DNA of 64,000 bases, taken from assembly GCA_910588855.1 (NCBI GenBank), contig CAJUSR010000013.1, forward strand, positions 29,537 through 93,536, given 5' to 3'. The notes below the pieces were generated by a model. It was not told the origin of the DNA. It did no database searches and saw only the letters and a list, made by a program, of their open reading frames with translations. Positions 27,951-35,086 of the stretch are shown here, piece by piece (the stretch's first letter is position 1; each line of letters begins with the position of its first letter). The DNA is from an uncultured Kineothrix sp. (lineage in GTDB: Bacteria > Bacillota > Clostridia > Lachnospirales > Lachnospiraceae). The position numbers were made by a program, and so were the translations under genes.

Positions 27951-28106
27951 GGAACTGCATATACGCACGGAGCTGCATATATGCATGGAGCTTCGTATGC
28001 GTAGGGAGCTGCATATACGCACGGAACTTCACATATGCACGGGGCTGCACATATACATAGGGCTGTACATATACATGAACTGCACATATGCATGGGGCTG
28101 CACATA
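27951..28106. repeat. 18-bp tandem repeat, nine units
   Basis: Units follow GGAGCTGCATATACGCAC with variation (starts at 27951, 27969, 27987, 28005, 28023, 28041, 28059, 28077 (17 bp) and 28094). Most units contain a self-complementary CATATATGCAT-type core. It lies directly downstream of the DeoR gene terminator. The frames through it encode Cys-rich low-complexity strings and are not credible genes. Confidence 0.85.
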
Positions 28107-28145
28107 AAAAAGGTAGCTGGTTTTCCGTTAAGATAACCGCTACCT
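28104..28145 (-). terminator. Rho-independent terminator of the DeoR gene
   Basis: On the minus strand AGGTAGCGGTTATC pairs with GAAAACCAGCTACCT (7 + 4 bp with a small bulge) and is followed by TTTTTTAT. It is 31 bp after the stop codon. Confidence 0.75.
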
Positions 28146-28175
28146 AAAAGAAACAATATTACATTTTTACAGGAA

Positions 28176-28952
28176 TCAATCACCCTTTTCTTCCCATACA
28201 CACTTCACATCATGTTTCGCAAACAGCTCCAGCCATTTTTCTTCCGGCTCTTCGTCTGTTACAATCATAGAAATATTTTCCAGCCCGCCAATGCTGGTAA
28301 AAGCAGTATAACCGAATTTTGAACTGTCTACGGCCAAAATGCTGCAGTTCGCACGCTCTAACATCGTCTTCTTATTCCGTGCATGCAGCTCGTTGGAATC
28401 CGTAATGCCGTTTTCCATGTCAAAACCCTTACAGGAAATAATCGTTTTATCCACATAATAAGAACGGAGCATCTGGTCAGTCTGGGGACCCACTAACGCC
28501 AAAGAACCTTCCATTGCCAATCCTCCCGTGGAAAGCACCCTCCAATCCTGTGTATCGAAAAGCTCAATAATAATTTCTATGGAATTTGTGATAATTGTCA
28601 GATTCTTTTTTTCTTCCTTTAAAACCTTGGCAATAAATACTGCGGTGGAACTGGAATCCAGAATAAGGCTCTCCCCGTCTTTTACCATGCTATTGATAAT
28701 ATCCGCAATCTTTTGCTTCCCAACTACATTGGTATTTTTACGGACATTAAAAGGCATATCAATATTGATATTCTCATTCAGGACAGCGCCGCCATAACTT
28801 TTGATAACATATCCGTCCTTTTCCAGCTTTTCCAAATCCCTTCTTATTGTCTCTTCCGTAACACCATAAGTTTTGCTTAATTCACTGACAACAACCCTTT
28901 TCTCTTTCTGCAATTTCTCCAGTATTTCATTCCGTCTTTCGATTGCCAGCAT
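28176..28952 (-). CDS. DeoR-family transcriptional regulator (FucR-like)
   Basis: The 258-residue DeoR repressor has an N-terminal HTH (about 5-58: RRNEILEKLQKEKRVVVSEL, GVTEETIRRDLEKLEKDGYV) and a C-terminal sugar-phosphate sensor (ILDSSSTAVFIAKVL, TIITNSIEIIIEL, VDSSKFG). These usually sense a phosphorylated sugar intermediate such as fuculose-1-phosphate. The start at 28952 follows AAGGAGG. It lies downstream of the BMC operon with its own promoter and repeat array, and likely represses the two BMC promoters (37951-37979 and 47969-47997). Confidence 0.85.
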   Translation of the reverse strand: MLAIERRNEILEKLQKEKRVVVSELSKTYGVTEETIRRDLEKLEKDGYVIKSYGGAVLNENINIDMPFNVRKNTNVVGKQKIADIINSMVKDGESLILDSSSTAVFIAKVLKEEKKNLTIITNSIEIIIELFDTQDWRVLSTGGLAMEGSLALVGPQTDQMLRSYYVDKTIISCKGFDMENGITDSNELHARNKKTMLERANCSILAVDSSKFGYTAFTSIGGLENISMIVTDEEPEEKWLELFAKHDVKCVWEEKGD

Positions 28953-28978
28953 ATATCGGTCTCCTCCTTGTTGCAATT

Positions 28979-29140
28979 ATTATAAATATTTGCCACCCCA
29001 ACCAAAGTTGGTTTTGAGCAACTATAACTGATTTTAAGCAGCCACTGTTGGCTTTAAGCAACCACTGTTGGCTTTAAGCAACCGCTGTTGGCTTTAAGCA
29101 ACATTAGTTGCTTTTAAGCACAATGTTAGTCTTAAACGGC
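28979..29140 (-). promoter_or_regulatory. DeoR promoter with upstream 20-bp tandem hairpin repeats
   Basis: TATAAT on the minus strand is at 28984-28979, 27 bp before the deoR start, with a weak TTTGGT -35. Directly upstream (about 29009-29140) are six to seven 20-bp units of GTTGGCTTTAAGCAACCACT type. Each contains the small inverted repeat GTTG...CAAC. They could be an operator array or a variable repeat. Confidence 0.55.
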
Positions 29141-29206
29141 CAAAGCTGATTCCAGACAACTGAAACAGCTAAAGCTGGCTTTCACCTGCCACTTGGCTCT
29201 CTGCCT

Positions 29207-29327
29207 GCGGGAATCAAGCCCGGTAAAGTAAAACCATGTCGCTGCTGCCGACATGATTTTACTTTGCTGGGCTTGACAGGATATCCGGCTCCATTGAATT
29301 TTATGGGAGATATTGCCGGAATATCCT
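29207..29327. repeat. Two large adjacent hairpins between pduT-like and deoR genes
   Basis: Hairpin 1 (29207-29272) pairs CAAGCCC...TAAAGTAAAA...ATGTCG with the matching right arm around a 7-nt loop, about 22 bp with small mismatches. Hairpin 2 (29278-29327) pairs GGATATCCGGC with GCCGGAATATCC. They lie just after the BMC operon end. No T-run follows, so they may act as transcript stabilisers or processing sites rather than a simple terminator. Confidence 0.6.
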
Positions 29328-29363
29328 AACAGCCGAAACTTTTAGCGCCCGAATCCCATTACT

Positions 29364-29912
29364 TTACAAGATTGCGCGGCGTATTTTTTCATCCGGATGG
29401 GCAATGACCGTTGAATCCAGATACATGCCGTCCGCCCCGATTTCTTTTTTCGCCTTTTCGATAGCAGCATTTACGGCTGCCACTTCCCCGGTCAGCATCA
29501 TGTAGGATTTTCCGCACATCCCTCTGGCAATACGCAGTTCAATCAATGTTACAATCGCAGTCTTTGCCGCAATATCCGCTGCCACAATAATAGAAGCCGC
29601 ATCGTAGGTTTCCAATATGCCAAGGGCACTGACTCCCTCCACTTCCGTTGCCCCGTAAATGGCGGGGAATATGGAATCATGGGGATTCCCAAGTACAAAA
29701 CTGTTAATCAGATGCATTCCGTAATTTGTCTTTGCCGTATCCACTGCCGCCTTCACCGCACTCAAATCGCCGCTGATAACCGCAATATATTTGCCCGGGC
29801 ATACCGTCTGCGCTTCTATTATATCCACTTCCGAGGTTTTTACCATCGCATCCGCTGCCGTAACCCCCGCAGAAACTGTTTTGTATTCTACCATTCCGAT
29901 TGCCTTGCTCAT
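29364..29912 (-). CDS. BMC-T shell protein, PduT-like (two fused BMC domains, Fe-S pore type)
   Basis: The 182-residue shell trimer has two BMC domains (about 1-88, 93-182; AIGMVEYKTVSAGVTAADAM and ALGILETYDAASIIVAADIA). Cys38 in AQTVCPGKYIAV corresponds in position to the Cys that holds a [4Fe-4S] cluster at the pore of PduT. This would allow electron transfer across the shell, consistent with the PduS-like protein encoded 17 bp upstream. It is the last gene of the first BMC operon. Confidence 0.92.
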   Translation of the reverse strand: MSKAIGMVEYKTVSAGVTAADAMVKTSEVDIIEAQTVCPGKYIAVISGDLSAVKAAVDTAKTNYGMHLINSFVLGNPHDSIFPAIYGATEVEGVSALGILETYDAASIIVAADIAAKTAIVTLIELRIARGMCGKSYMMLTGEVAAVNAAIEKAKKEIGADGMYLDSTVIAHPDEKIRRAIL

Positions 29913-29928
29913 ATTATGTACAACCTTC

Positions 29929-31263
29929 CTACTTTTGAATTATAACGTATTTGCCGGTTACTTCCACTACTTTTCCGCTGATAGAAGCGTGGACTGCCAC
30001 ACTTAACCCATCCGCTGGCTTTGCTGCCATTTGCCCTTGCTCCACCGTATCCCCTTCTTTTACAACCGGGATTGCCGGTGCGCCGATGTGCTGGCTGCAC
30101 ATAAGTTTCACTTTTTTGATTTCCCCCGACAGTTCCGTAATCGGCGCCGGTTTATCATATTTTGCCAAATCCAGCCTTGCCATCAGGCGTTCCATAGGAG
30201 CCCGCCTAAACTGCCTTTCTTCCGCCACAGGCGCTGCTTCCACCTTTGGCGTTTTTACCCCATGCGCCCTTAGCCCGGTTTTATAATCCGCTATCAGGGA
30301 GCGGGGCGAAAGCCCCTGCATACAAGAATAATTCTCGCACAGCCCGCAAGAGGAGCAAAACATAGTGTTCAAAAAAATATCCGCATCTTGTATGTCTTTG
30401 CAGGTTGCCGCCCGCATGAACTTATGCGGCTCTATCGGATGCCCCAGCAAATGCCTTGGGCATAAATCCGTACACATCGTGCATTGGCAACATGCCGCCG
30501 CGGCACGTTTCAAATCAATGGAAGATTTCCTTCTCTTTTTTTGTATCAATAAATGTTCTTCCGGCAATACCAATACCGCATTGGTAGTTTTTGTTACCGG
30601 CAAAGCCCCGTTTCCTTCAAATCCCATCATCGGACCGCCGATAAAATAGATTGGGTTCTTAACAGTCGTTCCCCCAGCCTGCCTGACCGCTTCCTCAATC
30701 GTACATCCCAAGGGCAGCCTTACCGTAACAGGGTTCTTCACTTCGCCCACAATAGATACCAGCTTATCCTCCACCGGACGTCCCAGCGTTACGGCACGGT
30801 ACACATTGTACACCGTCTCCACATTGAATACTGCTACGCCGCTTTCTATCGGAAGACCGCCGGGCGGAACTACCTTTCCTGTCACTTCATAAATCAATAC
30901 CACTTCGTCCCCTGCAGGATATACCTCGTCCAAAAGCCCGAGTCTTATCCCCGGATATTCCCCAATGCAGTCAAGCAACGCAGTTATCGTCTTCTTATAC
31001 GCTTTCTTTATCCCGATAACGGCCTCCTTCGCCCCCACACATTGTGCTATCATATGAAAAGTCCTCACGATTTCATATGCATTCTGCTCCAGAAGCTGCC
31101 GATGCAATTTTAAAAGCGGCTCGCATTCCGCACAATTCATGATTATGGTATCCGCCCTTTTATCCAGCTTGGCATAGGTTGGAAAACCGGCGCCTCCGGC
31201 GCCTACGATGCCGTTCTGCCGCAATATGCCGCTTAATTCTTCTATGCCGATGTTCTTGCTCAT
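29929..31263 (-). CDS. PduS-like electron-transfer flavoprotein (RnfC-related)
   Basis: A 444-residue cytosolic/BMC protein. It has the NADH/FMN-binding region of the RnfC/Nqo1 type (GIVGAGGAGFPTYAKL, IMNCAECEPLL, VEVEV-type glycine loops), a SLBB-like segment (VRLPLGCTIEEAVRQAGG), and two [4Fe-4S] motifs: CCQCTMCTDLCPRHLLG and CSSCGLCENYSC. A C-terminal barrel-sandwich segment follows. It probably passes electrons from NADH to a shell or cofactor partner and recycles NAD inside the compartment, next to the Fe-S-type PduT shell. Start 31263 was chosen by homology to SLBB/PduS starts. Confidence 0.9.
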   Translation of the reverse strand: MSKNIGIEELSGILRQNGIVGAGGAGFPTYAKLDKRADTIIMNCAECEPLLKLHRQLLEQNAYEIVRTFHMIAQCVGAKEAVIGIKKAYKKTITALLDCIGEYPGIRLGLLDEVYPAGDEVVLIYEVTGKVVPPGGLPIESGVAVFNVETVYNVYRAVTLGRPVEDKLVSIVGEVKNPVTVRLPLGCTIEEAVRQAGGTTVKNPIYFIGGPMMGFEGNGALPVTKTTNAVLVLPEEHLLIQKKRRKSSIDLKRAAAACCQCTMCTDLCPRHLLGHPIEPHKFMRAATCKDIQDADIFLNTMFCSSCGLCENYSCMQGLSPRSLIADYKTGLRAHGVKTPKVEAAPVAEERQFRRAPMERLMARLDLAKYDKPAPITELSGEIKKVKLMCSQHIGAPAIPVVKEGDTVEQGQMAAKPADGLSVAVHASISGKVVEVTGKYVIIQK

Positions 31264-31371
31264 GCTTACCCACATCCCTTTCAAAATCCGGTTATGTCCG
31301 GCTCTTTCCATCCGGCAGCTCCGCCGCCAAAACAGGACTGCCAATCCACACAGAATTACCGTCTGTGAAGT

Positions 31372-31644
31372 TTACTCCTGCATCCATTGCCTTCCGTCAT
31401 CAATAATACCTACAATCGCCGCATCTATCGGCGCATTTTCCACATCACATCCGATTCTTGCCGCGCTCCCCGTAGCAATCAATACACATTCACCGATTCC
31501 CGCACCGATATTGTCAATGGCAATCATCTGGTTTCTGCCGTTGCTCATTTTTTCCGCCAGTTCAACAACCATGAATTTATTTCCGATTAATTTTTCACTT
31601 TTCCTTGTGGAAACTACGCTTCCTACTACTTTACCTATGAGCAT
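31372..31644 (-). CDS. BMC-P vertex protein (PduN/EutN/CcmL family)
   Basis: 90 residues from MLIGKVVGSVVSTRKSEKL, matching the pentameric vertex family. The conserved IDNIGAGIGECVLIATGSAA is present (EutN: AIDNIGAGTGEWVLLVSGSSA). It caps the icosahedral vertices of the shell. The start is ambiguous: ATGs at 31656 and 31644 are both possible, and the family alignment favours 31644. Confidence 0.92.
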   Translation of the reverse strand: MLIGKVVGSVVSTRKSEKLIGNKFMVVELAEKMSNGRNQMIAIDNIGAGIGECVLIATGSAARIGCDVENAPIDAAIVGIIDDGRQWMQE

Positions 31645-31700
31645 ATGTATAACCATGCCTTTCTGCAATCCGTGCGTTTCCTGTCCGCCTCTTTGTTTTG

Positions 31701-32363
31701 TTAATTGTTGATAATCCTTACGGTATCCCCTGTCGCAATTTTTGCCGCATTGGCTTCATCCGTATCGATATGCATTTCCAGCGTAAAGCTTTCATCTACC
31801 CTGACTTGCACATTATTAAATACGGTGCCTCTTTCATTGTCCGCTTTTACGGATACGATATCTCCGTCATGTGCCCCCGCTGCCATAGCATCCTTCGGCG
31901 ACATATGGATATGCCTTTTGGCAACAATGCATCCTTCTTTCAGGTACAACGCCCCTTTTGGCCCGACTAAAGCAATCGGTGCGCTGCCGGCCACATTGCC
32001 GGACTCCCTGATAGGCGCTTTCACCCCTAATTTAATGGCATCGGTAGAAGAGATTTCCACTTGGGATTTGCTCCTTACCGGGCCAAGTATCCTTACGTTT
32101 TCTATCGCTCTAAGCTTCAAACCGACAATCGTTACCAGCTCATTGGATGCAAACTGCCCGCCCATCAGCTCTTTTTTCTTCGTCAAATGATAGCCTTCTC
32201 CAAAAAGGACTTCCACATGTTCCTGTGTCAAATGCACATGTCTTGCGGATACGCCTACCGGAACCATATACCCCTTGCCCGTATCCTGCTTCTGATTCAT
32301 TGCTTCCATTACCATCCTGGCAATCAGCTCTACCTGGCCATCAGCCATACTATTTTTATCCAT
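31701..32363 (-). CDS. pduL: PduL-type phosphotransacylase
   Basis: The 220-residue enzyme converts propionyl-CoA and phosphate to propionyl-phosphate, recycling CoA inside the compartment. Zinc-ligand motifs are SARHVHLTQEHV and KRHIHMSPKDA. An N-terminal amphipathic tail (DGQVELIARMVMEAMNQK) is a typical encapsulation peptide. It is preceded by a strong GC hairpin (32398-32416). No propionate kinase is seen in the window. Confidence 0.95.
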   Translation of the reverse strand: MDKNSMADGQVELIARMVMEAMNQKQDTGKGYMVPVGVSARHVHLTQEHVEVLFGEGYHLTKKKELMGGQFASNELVTIVGLKLRAIENVRILGPVRSKSQVEISSTDAIKLGVKAPIRESGNVAGSAPIALVGPKGALYLKEGCIVAKRHIHMSPKDAMAAGAHDGDIVSVKADNERGTVFNNVQVRVDESFTLEMHIDTDEANAAKIATGDTVRIINN

Positions 32364-32397
32364 ACTCCGTTTCCTCCAGAATCCTTAAAAGATTGAA

Positions 32398-32416
32398 GGG
32401 CGGGCATGGCCCGCCC
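32398..32416 (-). terminator. Intra-operon GC hairpin before pduL
   Basis: On the minus strand GGGCGGGC-CAT-GCCCGCCC is followed by TTCAATCTTTT. It lies between a shell gene and pduL and is a plausible partial terminator that lowers expression of the downstream enzymes and vertex protein relative to the abundant shell proteins. Confidence 0.6.
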
Positions 32417-32434
32417 CATCTTCACTGCAACTTC

Positions 32435-32848
32435 TTATTTCAAAACGGGAAGAATCTTCTCAACATCCGTATGTGGTCTCGGGATTACGTGTGTAGCCAC
32501 TAATTCCCCAAGCCTTGATGCACTTGCGCTGCCGGCTTCCACCGCAGCGTTTACTGCCCCTACATCGCCGCGTACCATAACGCTTACCAGACCGGAACCG
32601 ATTTTCTCTGTTCCAACTAATGTTACGTTTGCTGCCTTTAACATTGCATCCGCTGCTTCAATTGATGCTACCAGACCTCTTGTTTCTACCATACCTAATG
32701 CTTCCTGTGCCATCCTTTTTTCCTCCTTTGGCTCTGCTTTAACTGTTTCAGCTTTTATTGTTTCTGTTTTCACTGTTTCTGCTTTTTTTACTTTATTTTC
32801 TACGGCTTTCGCCGGAGTTTTTCTTGCCGCGTTTTTCTCTTCCGCCAT
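32435..32848 (-). CDS. BMC-H shell protein (PduA/J-like) with optional 45-residue basic N-terminal extension
   Basis: The core (from MAQEALGMVETRGLVASIEA) is a standard 92-residue hexameric shell protein with the pore-region motif EKIGSGLVSVMVRGDVGAVN. Two starts have ribosome sites. ATG 32848 (GGAG 6 nt upstream, 3 nt after the previous stop) adds a Lys/Glu/Ala/Thr-rich tail of 45 residues. ATG 32713 has AAGGAGG 7 nt upstream and gives the canonical protein. It is nearly a paralogue of the protein at 33195. Both forms may be made. Confidence 0.85.
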   Translation of the reverse strand: MAEEKNAARKTPAKAVENKVKKAETVKTETIKAETVKAEPKEEKRMAQEALGMVETRGLVASIEAADAMLKAANVTLVGTEKIGSGLVSVMVRGDVGAVNAAVEAGSASASRLGELVATHVIPRPHTDVEKILPVLK

Positions 32849-32851
32849 ATG

Positions 32852-33169
32852 CTACTCCATTTCGTCGTTCCAGGCCGTTGATATATTTGTCAGCCGGCTG
32901 GCGCTCTTTTTCACCAATTTAATGATTTCTTCATGGGGATTGGCAATTACCACTGTAGCTGCCGGCTTTTTGATTGCGTTTTGTGCAGCAACTTCTATCG
33001 CCTGTTTCACATCCGATACGCTTCCCCGTATGATAATCGTAACCAGCCTGCCGCCCAGCTTTTTCTCCCATGTGATAAATTCCACATCTGCCGTTTTGCA
33101 CATGATATCGAGAGCATCTATCGCTGCCGTCGTACTTGGAATCTCAAAGAACCCATATGCATTTCCCAT
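32852..33169 (-). CDS. BMC-H shell protein (divergent)
   Basis: A 105-residue single BMC-domain protein (GFFEIPSTTAAIDALDIMCK, GGRLVTIIIRGSVSDVKQAI). It diverges from the PduA-like copies, lacks their pore motif, and has a short C-terminal extension. It is probably a minor hexameric shell or pore component. Its stop is 3 nt from the start of the next shell gene. Confidence 0.88.
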   Translation of the reverse strand: MGNAYGFFEIPSTTAAIDALDIMCKTADVEFITWEKKLGGRLVTIIIRGSVSDVKQAIEVAAQNAIKKPAATVVIANPHEEIIKLVKKSASRLTNISTAWNDEME

Positions 33170-33194
33170 GATTCTTTCACCCTTTGCCTTTCCC

Positions 33195-33470
33195 TTAAAT
33201 CAGCGGTAAAATCTTTTCTACATCGCTGTGAGGTCTCGGTATTACATGAGTAGCTACTAATTCACCAAGGCTTGCCGCCCTGACACTTCCTGCTTCTACT
33301 GCCGCTTTTACTGCGCCTACATCGCCGCGTACCATTACCGTTACCAGCCCGGAACCAATTTTTTCCGTTCCAATCAATGTTACTTCCGCTGCCTTTATCA
33401 TTGCATCCGATGCTTCAATGGCTGCCGTAAGGCCTCTTGTCTCTATCATACCCAAAGCCAACTGTGTCAT
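33195..33470 (-). CDS. BMC-H shell protein, PduA/PduJ-like
   Basis: A 91-residue canonical hexamer (LALGMIETRGLTAAIEASDA, EKIGSGLVTVMVRGDVGAVK, THVIPRPHSDVEKILP). The pore loop IGSGL is as in PduA, the channel for 1,2-propanediol in the Pdu system. The start was set by AGGAGG 8 nt before ATG 33470. It is likely a major facet protein. Confidence 0.93.
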   Translation of the reverse strand: MTQLALGMIETRGLTAAIEASDAMIKAAEVTLIGTEKIGSGLVTVMVRGDVGAVKAAVEAGSVRAASLGELVATHVIPRPHSDVEKILPLI

Positions 33471-33532
33471 CTTCCTATCCTCCTGCTGCATGCTTTGCAT
33501 GTTATGCCCCGCATGTTTCTTTCCTTTTTTTA

Positions 33533-33847
33533 TTATACCTTATCCATACCGCTAAGTCTAAGCATTTTTTCCGTATCCGTTTCAGGACTTGCGATTTCGT
33601 GGGTCGCTACCACTCCGGCCAGTTCTTCAGCTCTTTGCTTTGCCGCCGCTACGGCTGCCCTTACATCCGATATGGAACCGCGGAATTTTATCATTACGAT
33701 AAGCGGCACTGGGAGTGCATCCGCATTGGCCGGTTTATTCTTATCGAAATTCTCAATCGTTACATTGGCTGCTTTACACCCTGCATCCGCTGCAGCAAAT
33801 GCTGTGGCAAGCCCAAAGACTTCTATAATCCCTACTGCTTCTCCCAT
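33533..33847 (-). CDS. BMC-H shell protein (PduK/CcmK-like variant)
   Basis: A 104-residue single BMC domain (GEAVGIIEVFGLATAFAAAD, VMIKFRGSISDVRAAVAAAK) with an insertion (NKPANADALP) near the pore region. It probably forms hexamers with a distinct pore. It sits between the alcohol dehydrogenase and the PduA-like gene. Confidence 0.9.
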   Translation of the reverse strand: MGEAVGIIEVFGLATAFAAADAGCKAANVTIENFDKNKPANADALPVPLIVMIKFRGSISDVRAAVAAAKQRAEELAGVVATHEIASPETDTEKMLRLSGMDKV

Positions 33848-33862
33848 ACCTTAACTCCACTT

Positions 33863-35071
33863 CTACTTATTGATAATCGCTATTTTCAGCCCTTCCATTT
33901 TCAGGTTTGTCACATGGGCTTCGTTAATCTTATCTAACGGAAATTCGTGGGTAATCAGCTTATCTACCGGAAGCCCGATTCCCTTCGCCCTCTTTAAGAA
34001 ATCAAAGGTTGTTGCATAATCCCTCAAAGTATATACCCAAGAGCCTACCGTGGTAATTTCTTTGGAGCAGATATCAAAGTGAGGGTTAATTGTTGCATCG
34101 CCGCCGTTGATGAAGAACCCAAGTTCACACAAGCCGCCGCCATTGCGGATAAATTTATAAATATTGGAATGCGCTACCGGGGAACCCGTACACTGGAATG
34201 CAAAGTCCGCAGGATAACCGCCGAATGCATCTTCCACCGCTTTTGTCAAAGCTTCAATGCCTTTATGGTCTTTGAAGTTTACGGACTTCTCCGCGCCCAT
34301 TTCTTTTGCAAAATCAAGGCGCTTCTGCTCTCCGTCCACTGCCACAATATTTTCAATGCCCATTGTACGCAGGACAGCAATACAGATAAGACCGATAGGT
34401 CCGCAGCCCTGCACGACTACCCGGCTGTTAAAACGCAGGATGCCTGTCGTCTTCGCACGCTCTACCGCATGAATCAGCACGGCACAAGGCTCAATCAAAA
34501 TCCTTGATTTCAAGTCCAAATCGCTGACATTGAAAACCGTGGAGCCTTCTCTTATCAATATGTAATCGGAAAACCAGCCGTTCAAATGGATATCGTCATC
34601 CGGAAGCAGCCCGTATACATCTGCGCCGCCTACGTTCTGTTTGTTCAAATCATACATCGTAATATCCGGGTTGTCTTTGAATATCATGCAGGTAACTACT
34701 TTATCCCCGACTTTTAACGGTTTCCCTGCGCTGTCTTTCTTCACATTCTTGCCCATTTTTACGATTTCGCCGGTTCCTTCATGCCCTAATGCCACCGGTA
34801 TAAGGCCGAAGGGGTCTTTCTTAAATTCATGGGCATCGGTGCCGCAGACCCCGCAGCCTTCTACCTTTACTAAGATGTCCCCATCTCCCACTTCCGGAAT
34901 CGGAAACTCTTTGATTTCATATTTTTCCAATGCGGTCAGCATGGCAACCCTTGCTGTTTTCGGTATCTGCCCTGCAGTTGCACCAGCATTTCCCGCCGGC
35001 GCGCTTCCCATCATGCTTTCCAGCACTTGCTTTACTACCGCTTCCACATCAATCGTGTTTATATTGCTCAT
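33863..35071 (-). CDS. Encapsulated zinc alcohol dehydrogenase (lactaldehyde / propanal reductase)
   Basis: A 402-residue MDR dehydrogenase. Residues about 1-22 (NTIDVEAVVKQVLESMM) form an amphipathic encapsulation helix followed by a flexible linker. The dehydrogenase has zinc motif GCGVCGTDAHEF, GHEGTGEIVKMG and the Rossmann site VVQGCGPIGLICIAVL. It lacks the four structural-zinc cysteines in a classic spacing. It can regenerate NAD by reducing propanal to propanol, or reduce lactaldehyde to 1,2-propanediol; its place in the operon does not decide which. Confidence 0.9.
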   Translation of the reverse strand: MSNINTIDVEAVVKQVLESMMGSAPAGNAGATAGQIPKTARVAMLTALEKYEIKEFPIPEVGDGDILVKVEGCGVCGTDAHEFKKDPFGLIPVALGHEGTGEIVKMGKNVKKDSAGKPLKVGDKVVTCMIFKDNPDITMYDLNKQNVGGADVYGLLPDDDIHLNGWFSDYILIREGSTVFNVSDLDLKSRILIEPCAVLIHAVERAKTTGILRFNSRVVVQGCGPIGLICIAVLRTMGIENIVAVDGEQKRLDFAKEMGAEKSVNFKDHKGIEALTKAVEDAFGGYPADFAFQCTGSPVAHSNIYKFIRNGGGLCELGFFINGGDATINPHFDICSKEITTVGSWVYTLRDYATTFDFLKRAKGIGLPVDKLITHEFPLDKINEAHVTNLKMEGLKIAIINK

Positions 35072-35086
35072 ATTTTTTTCCCTTTC

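Noticed and set aside
27908..28201. Cys-rich frames on both strands at the 18-bp tandem repeat
   Set aside because: All codons derive from the repeat; it overlaps the DeoR terminator and the end of deoR.
29009..29140. A CRISPR array at the 20-bp repeats
   Set aside because: The units are directly joined without spacers, and no cas gene is present in the window.
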